DNA of 35,756 nucleotides, from positions 1 to 35,756 of the forward strand of contig JAFRXH010000031.1 in the NCBI GenBank assembly GCA_017437785.1. The letters are read 5' to 3'. A program made the position numbers and the translations under genes. This DNA comes from Lachnospiraceae bacterium. GTDB lineage: Bacteria > Bacillota > Clostridia > Lachnospirales > Lachnospiraceae. The notes beneath the pieces were generated by a model. That model had not been told where the DNA came from and did not search any database. It saw only the letters and a program-made list of their open reading frames with translations. This document shows positions 24,262 to 32,623 of the stretch, piece after piece. Every line of letters begins with the position of its first letter. The first letter of the stretch is position 1.

Positions 24262-24370
24262 CAGAGCCGCCGAAAGGAATATGTCAGCTAAAGCTGACCG
24301 GCGGCTCGCGGGCGAGTAGGGTGCGATTCCATCTTCCCTACTCGATTACACAGAGCCGATGAAAGGAATA
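24262..24370 (+). promoter_or_regulatory. Structured leader with duplicated 20-mer, riboswitch-like, before GH25 lysozyme gene
   Basis: CAGAGCCGNNGAAAGGAATA occurs at 24262-24281 and 24351-24370. The first GAGCCGCC (24264-24271) can pair with GGCGGCTC (24300-24307), enclosing hairpin GTCAGC/GCTGAC. The second GAGCCG (24353-24358) can instead pair with CGGCTC (24302-24307), enclosing the 9-bp hairpin CGAGTAGGG/CCCTACTCG (24313-24344). ATTCC in that hairpin loop (24326-24330) is complementary to GGAAT of either copy, a possible pseudoknot over a GAAAGGA ribosome-site-like sequence. Two exclusive folds are the mark of a switch. I do not recognise a known class; lysozyme genes in Firmicutes are often under c-di-AMP (ydaO) control, but the ydaO core motifs are not evident. 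Confidence 0.55.
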
Positions 24371-24386
24371 ACAAAAGCAGAGATTT

Positions 24387-25718
24387 ATGAAGATTTTTAA
24401 GATAGTGGTGATAAGCGGGATAGGGGTGGTATGTGCACTGGCTTTGGGTGTGCTGCTGCTTCATTTTCTTTATCCGCCGGAAAAGACGGACAGGAAAGAG
24501 GATGAATATGAGACAGTCAGTGCGGATGAGGTAGCGGTGCTGGCTATAGCAGAGTCGGAAGCAGTGAATATATTTGAAGATCCTGCGGAAAGCGCTGAAG
24601 AAACCGTATCCGAAGATGAGGCAGAAACCGTATCCGGAGATATAACGGGCAGCGTGTCTGAAAACGAAGAGCCTGCGGTATCGGATAACGGGGCCGTAGC
24701 AGCGGTGGAAGGAGAGATAGTTTCGGTGTCTGCGGATGAAGCACCCCAAGAGCCGGAAGAAGAGCCTGCAGAACCCACACCGGAGCAGGCGCACGATGAT
24801 ACACATGAAGATACAAGAGCACCGTTTTTCCTGACATATAACGGCTCACCCGTGATAAAACTGGGTGATACTTTTAACATACATAAATATATGGGCTATG
24901 CGGACGATGTGGACCGCAATGTGGACCTGGAAGTTACCGGGGAAGTAAATACCGCGGCAGAGGGAACCTATCCCCTCTCTATCACGTTGCGTGATGATGC
25001 CGGGCGCAGTGTATCACAGAAGATGAATGTAAAGGTCGTGGCTGAACTGCCCGGATCTTCCGGAGGCGGAGGGAATAAGGAGGAATTCTCCGACTTCATA
25101 AGCAGATACAAAACAGAGGAAACCAGCGTGGGTATAGATATATCCAGATGGCAGGAGACGGTTGATTTTGAAAAGGTGAAAGCAGCCGGCTGTGAATTTG
25201 TATATATGAGGATAGGCGGCCGTGATGACGGCGAACTCTATACTGACAGGTATTATCTTAACAATATAGCCGGTGCAAAAGCCGCAGGGCTTAAAGTGGG
25301 CATATACTGGCATGCGGAAGAGGGAAATGCACAACAGGTTAAGGAAAGCGTGGATTACCTGATGGGAGTGCTTAACGGTGTTGAGCTGGATTTTCCCATA
25401 GCGTATGACTGGGAAGATTTCCTTAACTTTGAGAACTACGGTATGAACATATATGATCTTAATAATAATCTGGATGTATTTGTCAGTGAGATAAACGCAA
25501 GGGGATATAAAGCATGTTTATACAACAGCAAGTATTATCTTGAGACGGTATGGAGCAGTGCGGCTAACCATCCCCTGTGGCTGGCCCATTATGTTTCTTC
25601 TACAAACTATCAGGGGAATTTCTTCATGTGGCAGCATGGCTGCACCGGAAGGATAGACGGGATAAACGGTGACGTCGATCTGGATGTGCTCTATAACAAT
25701 GCACTTGCGCAGCTGTGA
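24387..25718 (+). CDS. Membrane-anchored GH25 lysozyme with Ig-like domain
   Basis: This is a 443-residue cell-wall hydrolase. An N-terminal membrane helix (VVISGIGVVCALALGVLLLH, residues about 6-25) anchors it. Residues 30-150 are an acidic Ser/Glu/Ala spacer. Residues about 150-222 resemble a DUF5011-type bacterial Ig domain (LGDTFNIHKYMGYADDVD, EGTYPLSITLRDDAGRSVS). The GH25 barrel covers about 245-443, with VGIDISRWQ (Asp251) and YDWEDF (Asp341, Glu343) as catalytic residues. By family it cuts the beta-1,4 bond between N-acetylmuramic acid and N-acetylglucosamine. The ATG 24387 has only a weak adjacent ribosome site (GCAGAG); the stronger AAAGGA is 19 bases away, inside the structured leader, which hints at regulated translation. 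Confidence 0.92.
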   Translation: MKIFKIVVISGIGVVCALALGVLLLHFLYPPEKTDRKEDEYETVSADEVAVLAIAESEAVNIFEDPAESAEETVSEDEAETVSGDITGSVSENEEPAVSDNGAVAAVEGEIVSVSADEAPQEPEEEPAEPTPEQAHDDTHEDTRAPFFLTYNGSPVIKLGDTFNIHKYMGYADDVDRNVDLEVTGEVNTAAEGTYPLSITLRDDAGRSVSQKMNVKVVAELPGSSGGGGNKEEFSDFISRYKTEETSVGIDISRWQETVDFEKVKAAGCEFVYMRIGGRDDGELYTDRYYLNNIAGAKAAGLKVGIYWHAEEGNAQQVKESVDYLMGVLNGVELDFPIAYDWEDFLNFENYGMNIYDLNNNLDVFVSEINARGYKACLYNSKYYLETVWSSAANHPLWLAHYVSSTNYQGNFFMWQHGCTGRIDGINGDVDLDVLYNNALAQL

Positions 25719-25757
25719 GGAGGATGTGGAAAGAGTCACTGATCGTTATAAACATAC

Positions 25758-25785
25758 TTGCAATTTTATGCGCTTGTGCTATAAT
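25758..25785 (+). promoter_or_regulatory. Promoter of the thrS T-box transcript
   Basis: TTGCAA (25758-25763) and TATAAT (25780-25785), spacer 16 bp. The start of transcription would be near 25792, just ahead of stem I of the T-box. Confidence 0.8.
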
Positions 25786-25791
25786 CACCCT

Positions 25792-26022
25792 TAATACAGC
25801 GTTGACGGAGACCAAGTCCGTGCAGCCCGCGATACAGAGAGATACCGGTGCTGAGAAGGTATCATGCGGATACGGAGGAGACCGCTCCCGAGCTTCATGT
25901 GAGAAAGTTTTTAGACATAAACATGACGATCATTCCGGCGTTAACGGATACAAAGAGTAAAAGTCAAGGTGGAACCGTGCTTATCAAGGCACCCTTGGAT
26001 GATATCCGGGGTGCCTTTTTTT
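25792..26022 (+). promoter_or_regulatory. T-box riboswitch, threonine specifier ACC
   Basis: Stem I can be traced as GGAG (25807)/CTCC (25885), TCCGT (25817)/ACGGA (25872), CCGC (25827)/GCGG (25866) and GATAC (25831)/GTATC (25859). The apical part has the usual AGAGA and GGTGCTGAGA. The internal loop between ACGGA and CTCC is GGAGACCG, placing the specifier codon ACC (Thr) at 25881-25883 followed by a purine. The T-box sequence AAGGTGGAACCGTG is at 25966-25979. The terminator AAGGCACCC/GGGTGCCTT follows. Uncharged tRNA-Thr (GGU) would stabilise the antiterminator and let RNA polymerase reach thrS. Confidence 0.93.
25986..26022 (+). terminator. T-box regulated terminator
   Basis: AAGGCACCC (25986-25994) pairs perfectly with GGGTGCCTT (26009-26017), followed by TTTTT. 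It competes with the antiterminator formed by the T-box sequence. Confidence 0.93.
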
Positions 26023-26063
26023 GCACAGGGCCGCTGCTTAAATTACACAGAAAGGAGCAGATA

Positions 26064-27851
26064 ATGAAGATCATTTACAAGGACGGAACGGTGGGGGAGT
26101 GCCCCGAAGAGGAGGTAACGCATGTACTGCGTCACTCTGCGGCGCACATAATGGCACAGGCTATACAGAGATTGTATCCTGAAGCGGATTTTGCATACGG
26201 ACCCGCTACGGAAAGAGGTTTCTATTATGACGTGGATCTGGGCGATAAGAAGCTGAGCGATGAGGATCTGCAGGCTATAGAAGCCGAGATGAAAAAGATC
26301 ACCAAAGAGAATCTTCCGTTCAAGTCCTTTATATTGGACAGACCGGAAGCTATCAAGCTCATGCATGAGCGTGGTGCCAAGTACAAGGAGGAGCATATCG
26401 GCGATCTTCCCGATGACGCCGTGATAAGCTTTTTCCAGCAGGGCGATTATATCGATATGTGTATAGGGCCTCACATTACTTATACCAAGGCTCTTAAGGC
26501 ATTCAAGATAACCGGACAGAGCGGTGCATACTGGAAGGATGATGCAAAGAATAAAATGCTTACCCGTATCAACGGTGTGGCTTTTGCATCGGCCGAGGAA
26601 CTTGCCGAATATGAGAAGCAGGTTGAGGAAGCCAAAGCCCGTGATCATCGTAAGATAGGTAAGGAAATGGGACTCTTTATGACGGATGATCTGATCGGTA
26701 AGGGCCTGCCTATGTTCCTTTCAAGAGGATACACGATATGGCAGGAGCTCGAGAACTATATCCGCCAGAAGGAATTAAAGCTGGGATATCAGCATGTGCT
26801 CACTCCCTGCGTTGGAAGCGTACAGCTGTATCAGACCAGCGGACACTGGGATCACTACAGAAAGAATATGTTCCCGCCCATGGAAGTTGAAGGAGAGACT
26901 TTCGTGCTGCGTCCGATGAACTGCCCTCATCATATGATGATCTATGCTAACAAGCCTCACAGCTATCGTGAGCTGCCCATACGTATAGGAGAGATCGCAC
27001 ATGACTTCCGTTTTGAGGCCAGCGGTACACTGAAAGGCATAGAGCGTGTGCGCCATTTCTGCCAGAATGACGCGCATCTGTTTGTAACGCCCGATCAGAT
27101 AAAGGAAGAGTTCTCAAAGGTTGTTGATCTGATCCTGGATGTGTATAAGGACTTCGGCATCACGGATTACCGCTGTGTACTTTCGCTTCGCGATCCCGCA
27201 GATACCGAGAAGTATTATCCTGATGATGATATGTGGAATAATGCAGAGGATTCACTTCGCCATGTTCTTAACGATATAGGTCTTGAATATACCGAAGAGA
27301 TAGGTGAGGCAGCATTCTACGGGCCCAAGCTGGACGTAAATGTTAAGCCTGCCGTAGGCGCGGAGATAACACTCTCCACCTGCCAGCTGGATTTCTGCCT
27401 GCCGCAGAAGTTCAACCTTAAGTATATCGACAGTGACGGAACGGAGAAGACCCCTGTGGTGCTGCACCGCGCTATCATGGGAACACTTGACCGCTTTATG
27501 GCATTTATAATCGAGCAGACAATGGGTAAATTCCCGACCTGGCTGGCTCCTTTACAGGTTAAAGTACTGCCTGTCAGCGAGAAGACCAATGAATATGCCG
27601 CTAAGGTAAACGAAGCACTTCAGAATGCGGGCGTGCGTACCCTGCTCGATGACAGAAATGAGAAGATAGGATACAAGATCCGTGAAGGACAGCAGGTAGA
27701 CCGCGTACCTTACATGCTGATACTGGGTCAGAAAGAGGCTGAAGAAGGTACCGTGAGCGTGCGTAAGCGTGACTGCACGGAGAATGAAGTGATGAGCCTT
27801 GACGCCTTTGTCGAAAAGGTTACCGAGGAGATCCGCAACAAGGTGAGGTAA
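26064..27851 (+). CDS. thrS: Threonyl-tRNA synthetase lacking the TGS domain
   Basis: It charges tRNA-Thr in the cytoplasm. ATG 26064 is preceded by AAAGGAG and lies after the T-box terminator. The product has 595 residues, shorter than the roughly 640 of E. coli, because the N-terminal TGS domain is reduced to a vestige (MKIIYKDGTVGECPEEEV). The editing domain begins at once with RHSAAHIMAQA (HxxxH) and includes CIGPH. The class II core has motif 2 region FRFEASGTLKGIERVRHFCQ, the zinc ligand in RPMNCPHHM, and motif 3 LHRAIMGTLDRF. The anticodon-binding domain is about 495-595. TGS-less forms are common in related Clostridia. Confidence 0.97.
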   Translation: MKIIYKDGTVGECPEEEVTHVLRHSAAHIMAQAIQRLYPEADFAYGPATERGFYYDVDLGDKKLSDEDLQAIEAEMKKITKENLPFKSFILDRPEAIKLMHERGAKYKEEHIGDLPDDAVISFFQQGDYIDMCIGPHITYTKALKAFKITGQSGAYWKDDAKNKMLTRINGVAFASAEELAEYEKQVEEAKARDHRKIGKEMGLFMTDDLIGKGLPMFLSRGYTIWQELENYIRQKELKLGYQHVLTPCVGSVQLYQTSGHWDHYRKNMFPPMEVEGETFVLRPMNCPHHMMIYANKPHSYRELPIRIGEIAHDFRFEASGTLKGIERVRHFCQNDAHLFVTPDQIKEEFSKVVDLILDVYKDFGITDYRCVLSLRDPADTEKYYPDDDMWNNAEDSLRHVLNDIGLEYTEEIGEAAFYGPKLDVNVKPAVGAEITLSTCQLDFCLPQKFNLKYIDSDGTEKTPVVLHRAIMGTLDRFMAFIIEQTMGKFPTWLAPLQVKVLPVSEKTNEYAAKVNEALQNAGVRTLLDDRNEKIGYKIREGQQVDRVPYMLILGQKEAEEGTVSVRKRDCTENEVMSLDAFVEKVTEEIRNKVR

Positions 27852-27887
27852 ACTGATCATTAGAGAAAGATTTTTGAGGTGATCATT

Positions 27888-29024
27888 ATGGAAGAAAAGA
27901 AGCAGAGTTCTGCGGGGATAATAATCTGTCTTGTCATAATGGCTTTGCTGGCGGGAGCCTGGGTCGTCATATTTGTTATAGGTACCGGGCCTGCCAGAAA
28001 GTTCGACAAAATGAATGAGAAAGCCCTTATGTGCATCAACAACAGAGATTATGAAGGGGCTGTGGATGAATACCGGGAAATGCTTAAGATAGCACCGGGT
28101 AATGATAGGGCCTTAAGCGGACTTAACCGTGCATATGCCATGTGGGCAGATTATCTTGAAAGTGATGGCGAGCCTGAGCTGGCAGCAGAGGTTTTGGAAG
28201 AAGAAGTGGATTATCTGGCGGAGCTTAACGAGACTGTAGATTCCAAAAGGATAAGCAGGATGATACAGGAGGTTGAGCAGAATGCAAATGACATTCTGGC
28301 AGATGATACTCAAAAGCCCGATCCTTTTGCGCAGCCGACTCCCGATCCCGGTGATCCCACACAGCAGCGTCCGGCTGATGATCCGACTGTATTGCTGGGA
28401 GCGGCATACGATTACATGGGCAAGGGTGATTACAGCGGTATGCTGCAGGTTGACGGCAGCACGCAGGCTGATGAACTGGTAGCGCAAATGAAGCAAAGAG
28501 GTCAGGATGTATTTATCTTCGGGGATGATTACAGCGGCGAGAAGGATTTTACGGGACAGGCTGTCGGCCTGTATATAATCCCCGACGGGTATTACTTCTA
28601 CTACGGTGATTATACGGATGGCGAGCGCAGCGGTTTCGGTACCAGCTACTGGAAGAATGGTGACGGCACCTATGAGATGTATCAGGGATACTGGGATAAT
28701 GACGCACCGAACGGTACGGGAACTATTACCAACAGGGACGATTATAACAATACAACGACAATGGTAAGCGGTACTTTCCTGGATGGACATCAGGACGGAG
28801 ATATGAGTATAGACGTGGTCGATGCCTGGGGAAAGATAAGCCATGGAGAGTATAAAGCCACGGATGGTGATGCACCGGAGATCAAGGTATCAGGAAGTGA
28901 TCCGGTATTTGATTCTTACGTTGATTACGGATATATACCGTATGTGCAGCTTGATGACGGTACGGTACAGTATTATCCGGCAGATACCGAGCGCCTGGGT
29001 GCGCTGGGATACCGCAGAAGATAA
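27888..29024 (+). CDS. Membrane-anchored TPR/MORN-repeat protein
   Basis: ATG 27888 (MEEKKQSSAG) follows GAGG by 8 bases. The 378-residue product has one N-terminal membrane helix (IIICLVIMALLAGAWVVIF), then a TPR-like helical segment (NRDYEGAVDEYREMLKIAPG), a Pro/Asp/Gln-rich spacer, and MORN-like repeats at about 230-300 (YYFYYGDYTDGERSGFGTSY, YQGYWDNDAPNGTGTI). MORN repeats commonly mediate contacts with membranes or proteins. The exported part probably acts at the cell surface. The biological role is unknown. The gene starts 36 bases after thrS and ends at a terminator, so it may be read through from the T-box transcript. Confidence 0.8.
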   Translation: MEEKKQSSAGIIICLVIMALLAGAWVVIFVIGTGPARKFDKMNEKALMCINNRDYEGAVDEYREMLKIAPGNDRALSGLNRAYAMWADYLESDGEPELAAEVLEEEVDYLAELNETVDSKRISRMIQEVEQNANDILADDTQKPDPFAQPTPDPGDPTQQRPADDPTVLLGAAYDYMGKGDYSGMLQVDGSTQADELVAQMKQRGQDVFIFGDDYSGEKDFTGQAVGLYIIPDGYYFYYGDYTDGERSGFGTSYWKNGDGTYEMYQGYWDNDAPNGTGTITNRDDYNNTTTMVSGTFLDGHQDGDMSIDVVDAWGKISHGEYKATDGDAPEIKVSGSDPVFDSYVDYGYIPYVQLDDGTVQYYPADTERLGALGYRRR

Positions 29025-29031
29025 CACTCTT

Positions 29032-29064
29032 AAATGAGGGACATAAAAGCCCCTCATTTTTTTT
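29032..29064 (+). terminator. Rho-independent terminator after the MORN protein gene
   Basis: AAATGAGGG (29032-29040) pairs with CCCTCATTT (29051-29059), followed by TTTTT. A TATAAT box at 29078-29083 just downstream probably belongs to the next gene, though its -35 is poor. Confidence 0.92.
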
Positions 29065-29145
29065 GTCATTTATCCGATATAATGATTACAGAGCACGGCG
29101 CCGTGATAATTCTCTGAATAACAATTTCATAAGGAGGGTGTCTTT

Positions 29146-30168
29146 ATGATCATTGATTCCGGAAGTATCAGTATGGGATCAACGCGCAGCTACACGTCCA
29201 AAAGCGTATCGGTATCGCTTGCGGGCTGGGCACAGAGAAAAGTAAGGACGCCGGCGCTGCTTACGGATTCAAGGGAGATGTTCCGTGATCAACTGAATGC
29301 GCGGTATTCTTCACGTATGTCAGCGTCAAAAAGCGGCGTCAGAGGCGACGATGCAGCGCAGTTTGAAAAGCTGCGGCAGAAGATGCTTTATGAATTCCTC
29401 TCAAGGATACACGCCATGTTTTATGGTGAAAGTAACGGGAGAGAAAGTAAGAGTTACGGAGCAAGCAGCGGACTGAGCTTTAGTTCCTACAGTTCTTACT
29501 CTTATGAAGAGACTGAGGAAACAAGCTTTAGCACAAAGGGAAAGGTGAGATGCAGAGACGGAAGAGAGATATCGTTTGATATCGATCTGTATATGGGCAG
29601 ATCATTTCGTGAGTATATTGAAGAAAGAAGCGAATATACGCTATCGCCTGTAGCAGCCCTGTGCGATCCGCTGGTGATCAACCTTGAAAGCAATATTGCG
29701 GGCGTATCCGATACAAAGATACGTTTTGATCTGGATGCAGACGGTGTAGTGGATGAGATATCGCGTCTTAATGCAGGCAGCGGATATCTGGCACTGGATC
29801 AAAACGGTGACGGCAGGATAAACGACGGCGGTGAGCTTTTCGGGACAAAAAGCGGAGATGGATTTTCGGATCTTGCAGCTTATGATGAGGATGGCAACGG
29901 ATGGATAGATGAAGCCGATCCTGTATTTAACAGGCTGAAGATATGGATCACGGATGAGAACGGAAAAGAGATACTCTATAGTCTGAAAGACAAGGGAGTA
30001 GGAGCGATATATCTGGGTAATGCGGATACGTCATTTGACCTTCGATCCGCAGATAATGTAACAAATGCGAGGATACGCAAAAGCGGTGTGTTTCTTTATG
30101 AAAACGGTGCAGCCGGTACGGTGCAGCATCTGGATCTGGCTAAAAGATCATTGACTTTGCGTGCGTAG
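29146..30168 (+). CDS. EF-hand-like calcium-binding protein, function unknown
   Basis: The 340-residue protein starts with MIIDSGSISMGSTRSYTSKS, a family-typical Ser-rich N-terminus without a classical signal peptide. A Ser/Tyr-rich stretch is at about 105-125. Three Asp/Asn/Gly loops at about 195-265 (DLDADGVVDEI, DQNGDGRINDGGELFG, DEDGNGWIDEADPVF) look like EF-hand or dockerin-type calcium sites. The arrangement resembles conserved Firmicute proteins often labelled hypothetical. Whether it is secreted by a non-classical route or stays inside cannot be decided here. AAGGAGGG precedes the ATG at a good distance. Confidence 0.78.
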   Translation: MIIDSGSISMGSTRSYTSKSVSVSLAGWAQRKVRTPALLTDSREMFRDQLNARYSSRMSASKSGVRGDDAAQFEKLRQKMLYEFLSRIHAMFYGESNGRESKSYGASSGLSFSSYSSYSYEETEETSFSTKGKVRCRDGREISFDIDLYMGRSFREYIEERSEYTLSPVAALCDPLVINLESNIAGVSDTKIRFDLDADGVVDEISRLNAGSGYLALDQNGDGRINDGGELFGTKSGDGFSDLAAYDEDGNGWIDEADPVFNRLKIWITDENGKEILYSLKDKGVGAIYLGNADTSFDLRSADNVTNARIRKSGVFLYENGAAGTVQHLDLAKRSLTLRA

Positions 30169-30188
30169 CATAAATGTGATATTATAAG

Positions 30189-30224
30189 GGGCGGCAGTTT
30201 TGCTGCCTCTTATTTTTGACTTAT
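30189..30224 (+). terminator. Imperfect terminator before ddl
   Basis: GGCAG and CTGCC form the core stem around TTTTG, extended by imperfect pairing of AAGGGGC with TCTT, followed by ATTTTT. It follows the EF-hand-like gene by about 20 bases. Confidence 0.65.
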
Positions 30225-30244
30225 TAAAAGGAGTGACTGATTTA

Positions 30245-31270
30245 ATGAAGATAGTGGTTTTGGCAGGAGGTACCAGTACCGAACGTGAAGTGTCACTGGT
30301 TTCCGGCAGGGAAGTGTATCGTGCTTTGAAGAGCCGCGGCCATGAGGTCGTACTGCTCGATGTTTTTTTAGGCTGCCCGGAAATAAAGCCCGAAGAAGCT
30401 TTCAGCTTGGACCGTGACTGGTCGGAGGGGATAAAAGATATAGGTGAGGAGAGCCCCGATCTGGAGAAGATCCTGGCTATGCGTCCTGACGGAGCAAAGC
30501 ACTTCTGCGGCCCGAAAGTTTTTGAGATCTGCGAACTGGCAGATATGGTCTTTCTGGCACTGCACGGAGCAGGCGGAGAGGACGGAAAACTTCAGGCGAT
30601 GTTTGAATTAAACGGCATACCCTATACCGGGACCGATCATTCCAGCAGCGCGGTGTGCCTGGATAAAGGACTCACCCGCGCCATACTCGCGTATCACTCT
30701 ATCCCTGTGCCGGAGGGGCAGGAAGTCTATCCCGGAGAAGAACCGGAAAAGGTGGATTTTCCGGCAGTGGTAAAAGCTTCAAACGGCGGTTCTACAGTAG
30801 GAACATACTTTGTTGAGAATGAAGTTGAACTGGAGGAAGCTGTAAGGAAAGCACGTGAGCTGGATCCCCATATAGTGATCGAAAGCAGGATATCCGGTCG
30901 TGAGTTCACCTGTGGGCTCCTTGACGGAAAGGCCCTTCCGCTGGTAGAGATACTGCCTAATGAAGGCGATTATGATTATAAGAACAAGTATCAGGTTGGA
31001 AAGACGACGGAGATCTGTCCCGCGCCTCTTGATGAAAAAGCCGCGCGTCATATACAGGATCTGGCAGAGAAGGCATGGAAAGCCCTGCATCTTTCCGTAT
31101 ATGCAAGGCTTGATTTTATGATGGATAAGGCGGGCAATGTATACTGCTTAGAGGCCAATACCCTTCCCGGAATGACGCCCACATCGCTTATCCCCCAGGA
31201 AGCAGCTGCCGTAGGCATCGACTTCCCCGGCCTGTGCGAGAAGATAATCGAGATATCGCTCAGAAAATAA
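30245..31270 (+). CDS. ddl: D-alanine--D-alanine ligase
   Basis: It joins two D-alanines using ATP in the cytoplasm to feed peptidoglycan synthesis. ATG 30245 (MKIVVLAGGTSTEREVSLVS) follows AAAGGAG by 11 bases; no ribosome site supports a longer form. The product is 341 residues. Family marks are the GGTSTEREVS phosphate-binding start, FLALHGAGGEDGKLQ, YTGTDHSSSAVCLDK, and the ATP-grasp metal-binding end LEANTLPGMTPTSLIPQEA. It lies directly before murF, the gene that uses its product, separated by 93 bases carrying two tandem hairpin repeats. Confidence 0.96.
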   Translation: MKIVVLAGGTSTEREVSLVSGREVYRALKSRGHEVVLLDVFLGCPEIKPEEAFSLDRDWSEGIKDIGEESPDLEKILAMRPDGAKHFCGPKVFEICELADMVFLALHGAGGEDGKLQAMFELNGIPYTGTDHSSSAVCLDKGLTRAILAYHSIPVPEGQEVYPGEEPEKVDFPAVVKASNGGSTVGTYFVENEVELEEAVRKARELDPHIVIESRISGREFTCGLLDGKALPLVEILPNEGDYDYKNKYQVGKTTEICPAPLDEKAARHIQDLAEKAWKALHLSVYARLDFMMDKAGNVYCLEANTLPGMTPTSLIPQEAAAVGIDFPGLCEKIIEISLRK

Positions 31271-31352
31271 AACCGGGGGGACGTACCTCGTGGTTTTTCC
31301 GGTGAAACAGAAAACCGGGCATAACATAACTCTTGGTTTTTCCCGATGAAAT
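31269..31352 (+). repeat. Two tandem ~42-nt hairpin-forming repeats between ddl and murF
   Basis: The units are 31269-31310 and 31311-31352. Each begins AAAACCGGG and ends TGGTTTTTCC(G/C)G(G/A)TGAAA. In each, AAAACC can pair with GGTTTT, giving a hairpin with a T-run inside its right arm. The first unit overlaps the ddl stop codon. They could modulate read-through from ddl to murF. Confidence 0.65.
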
Positions 31353-31363
31353 GAGGAGTATAA

Positions 31364-32620
31364 ATGAAAGCACTTACTATCGAAAACATCTGCCGCGCCT
31401 GCGGCGGAGAGCTTATCGGAAACGCGGCAGATGACAGAGAGGCAAGCTGTGTGGTAATTGATTCCAGAAAGATGGAACCCGGCGGAGTCTTTATAGCTAC
31501 AAAGGGAGAGCAGGTAGACGGGCACAGCTTTATACCGCAGGTCTTTGAAAATGGCGCGCTTGCTGTTGTGTGTGAGGAAGCGCCGGCAGATGCGGCCGGA
31601 CCCTGCATAGTGGTCAGGGACAGCTTTAAAGCGCTTACAGCCATTGCTGCATTTTACAGGAAGCAGTTATCCTGCAGGTTTATAGGTATTACCGGAAGTG
31701 TCGGTAAGACCAGCACTAAAGAAATGACTGCCGCAGTGCTTGGGCAGAAATATAAAGTGCTTTACACGGAAGGTAATTATAATAATGAGATAGGCGTGCC
31801 GCTGACCATCCTGCGCATAAGGGAGGATCATGAATGCGCGGTGGTGGAGATGGGCATCAATCACTTTGGAGAGATGAGCCGTCTTACGGCGCTGGTACAT
31901 CCCGATATAGCGCTCATCACCACGATAGGTGAATGCCATCTTGAAGCATTGCATGACCGAGACGGCGTGTTGAAAGCAAAGACAGAGATATTCGAAGGCA
32001 TGAGCGATGACGGTATCGCCGTGCTTAACGGAGAGGATGATAAGCTGAGGAGCGTAAGCAGAAAAGGCACGGTGTTTTATTCGCTTGACGACGGCCTTGA
32101 TACTTCATTTATCCCGGGCAGACATATGCAGCTTAATGCACACGGTGCGGCGGCAGTGGGGCGCCTTCTGGGAGTTGATGATGATAAGATAACGGAAGGC
32201 TTAAAGGGCTTTCAGGCCATGAAAGGCCGCGGCGGCATTGTAAAATGTCCTGACTATAATGTGATCGACGACTGCTACAATGCCAACCCCACATCGGTAA
32301 AAGCTTCGATAGACATGCTTTGCGAAACTTTTGCTTCCGGGCGGGTAGCGATACTTGGAGATATGTTTGAACTGGGTAAGAATGAGGCTGCATTTCATGC
32401 ATCAGTCGGAGCTTATGCAAAGGAAAAGGGCGTTGAAGAACTGATCGCCGTCGGTGCTTTATCAAAGAATATGGCGGAGGCATTCGGGGATGCCCGGTAT
32501 TATGAAAGCACGGATGCTTTGATCGCCGCCCTTCCCGGAATGGATCTTAAGGGGAAAATTATACTTGTAAAGGCTTCGCACGGAATGCATTTTGAAAAAG
32601 TTATAGAAGCGCTCACATGA
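31364..32620 (+). CDS. murF: UDP-MurNAc-tripeptide--D-Ala-D-Ala ligase, short form
   Basis: It adds D-Ala-D-Ala to the UDP-MurNAc tripeptide, the last cytoplasmic step of muropeptide assembly. The substrate-binding N-terminus has VIDSRKMEPGGVFIA. The P-loop is GITGSVGKTSTKEM. The central domain keeps EGNYNNEIGVPLTIL and VVEMGINHFGEM. The C-terminal ligase domain has IDDCYNANPTSVKASI and GDMFELGK. At 418 residues it is shorter than the usual 450. About 30 residues seem to be missing between VFYSLDDG and FIPGRHMQLNAHGAAA, where family members have an extra beta segment. All catalytic motifs remain, so it is probably active. TGAGGAG precedes the ATG. Confidence 0.95.
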   Translation: MKALTIENICRACGGELIGNAADDREASCVVIDSRKMEPGGVFIATKGEQVDGHSFIPQVFENGALAVVCEEAPADAAGPCIVVRDSFKALTAIAAFYRKQLSCRFIGITGSVGKTSTKEMTAAVLGQKYKVLYTEGNYNNEIGVPLTILRIREDHECAVVEMGINHFGEMSRLTALVHPDIALITTIGECHLEALHDRDGVLKAKTEIFEGMSDDGIAVLNGEDDKLRSVSRKGTVFYSLDDGLDTSFIPGRHMQLNAHGAAAVGRLLGVDDDKITEGLKGFQAMKGRGGIVKCPDYNVIDDCYNANPTSVKASIDMLCETFASGRVAILGDMFELGKNEAAFHASVGAYAKEKGVEELIAVGALSKNMAEAFGDARYYESTDALIAALPGMDLKGKIILVKASHGMHFEKVIEALT

Positions 32621-32623
32621 GCC

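Noticed and set aside
24262-24370. Known ydaO (c-di-AMP) riboswitch before the lysozyme gene
   Set aside because: The target gene type fits, but I could not align the conserved ydaO core; kept as an unassigned structured leader.
25715-25960. 81-residue plus-strand ORF after the lysozyme gene with a hydrophobic N-terminus
   Set aside because: It overlaps the thrS promoter and stem I of the T-box; the ribosome site abuts its ATG and the C-terminal half is compositionally random.
25848-26063. Extended N-terminus for threonyl-tRNA synthetase
   Set aside because: The extension is the T-box and its terminator; ATG 26064 has the AAAGGAG ribosome site.
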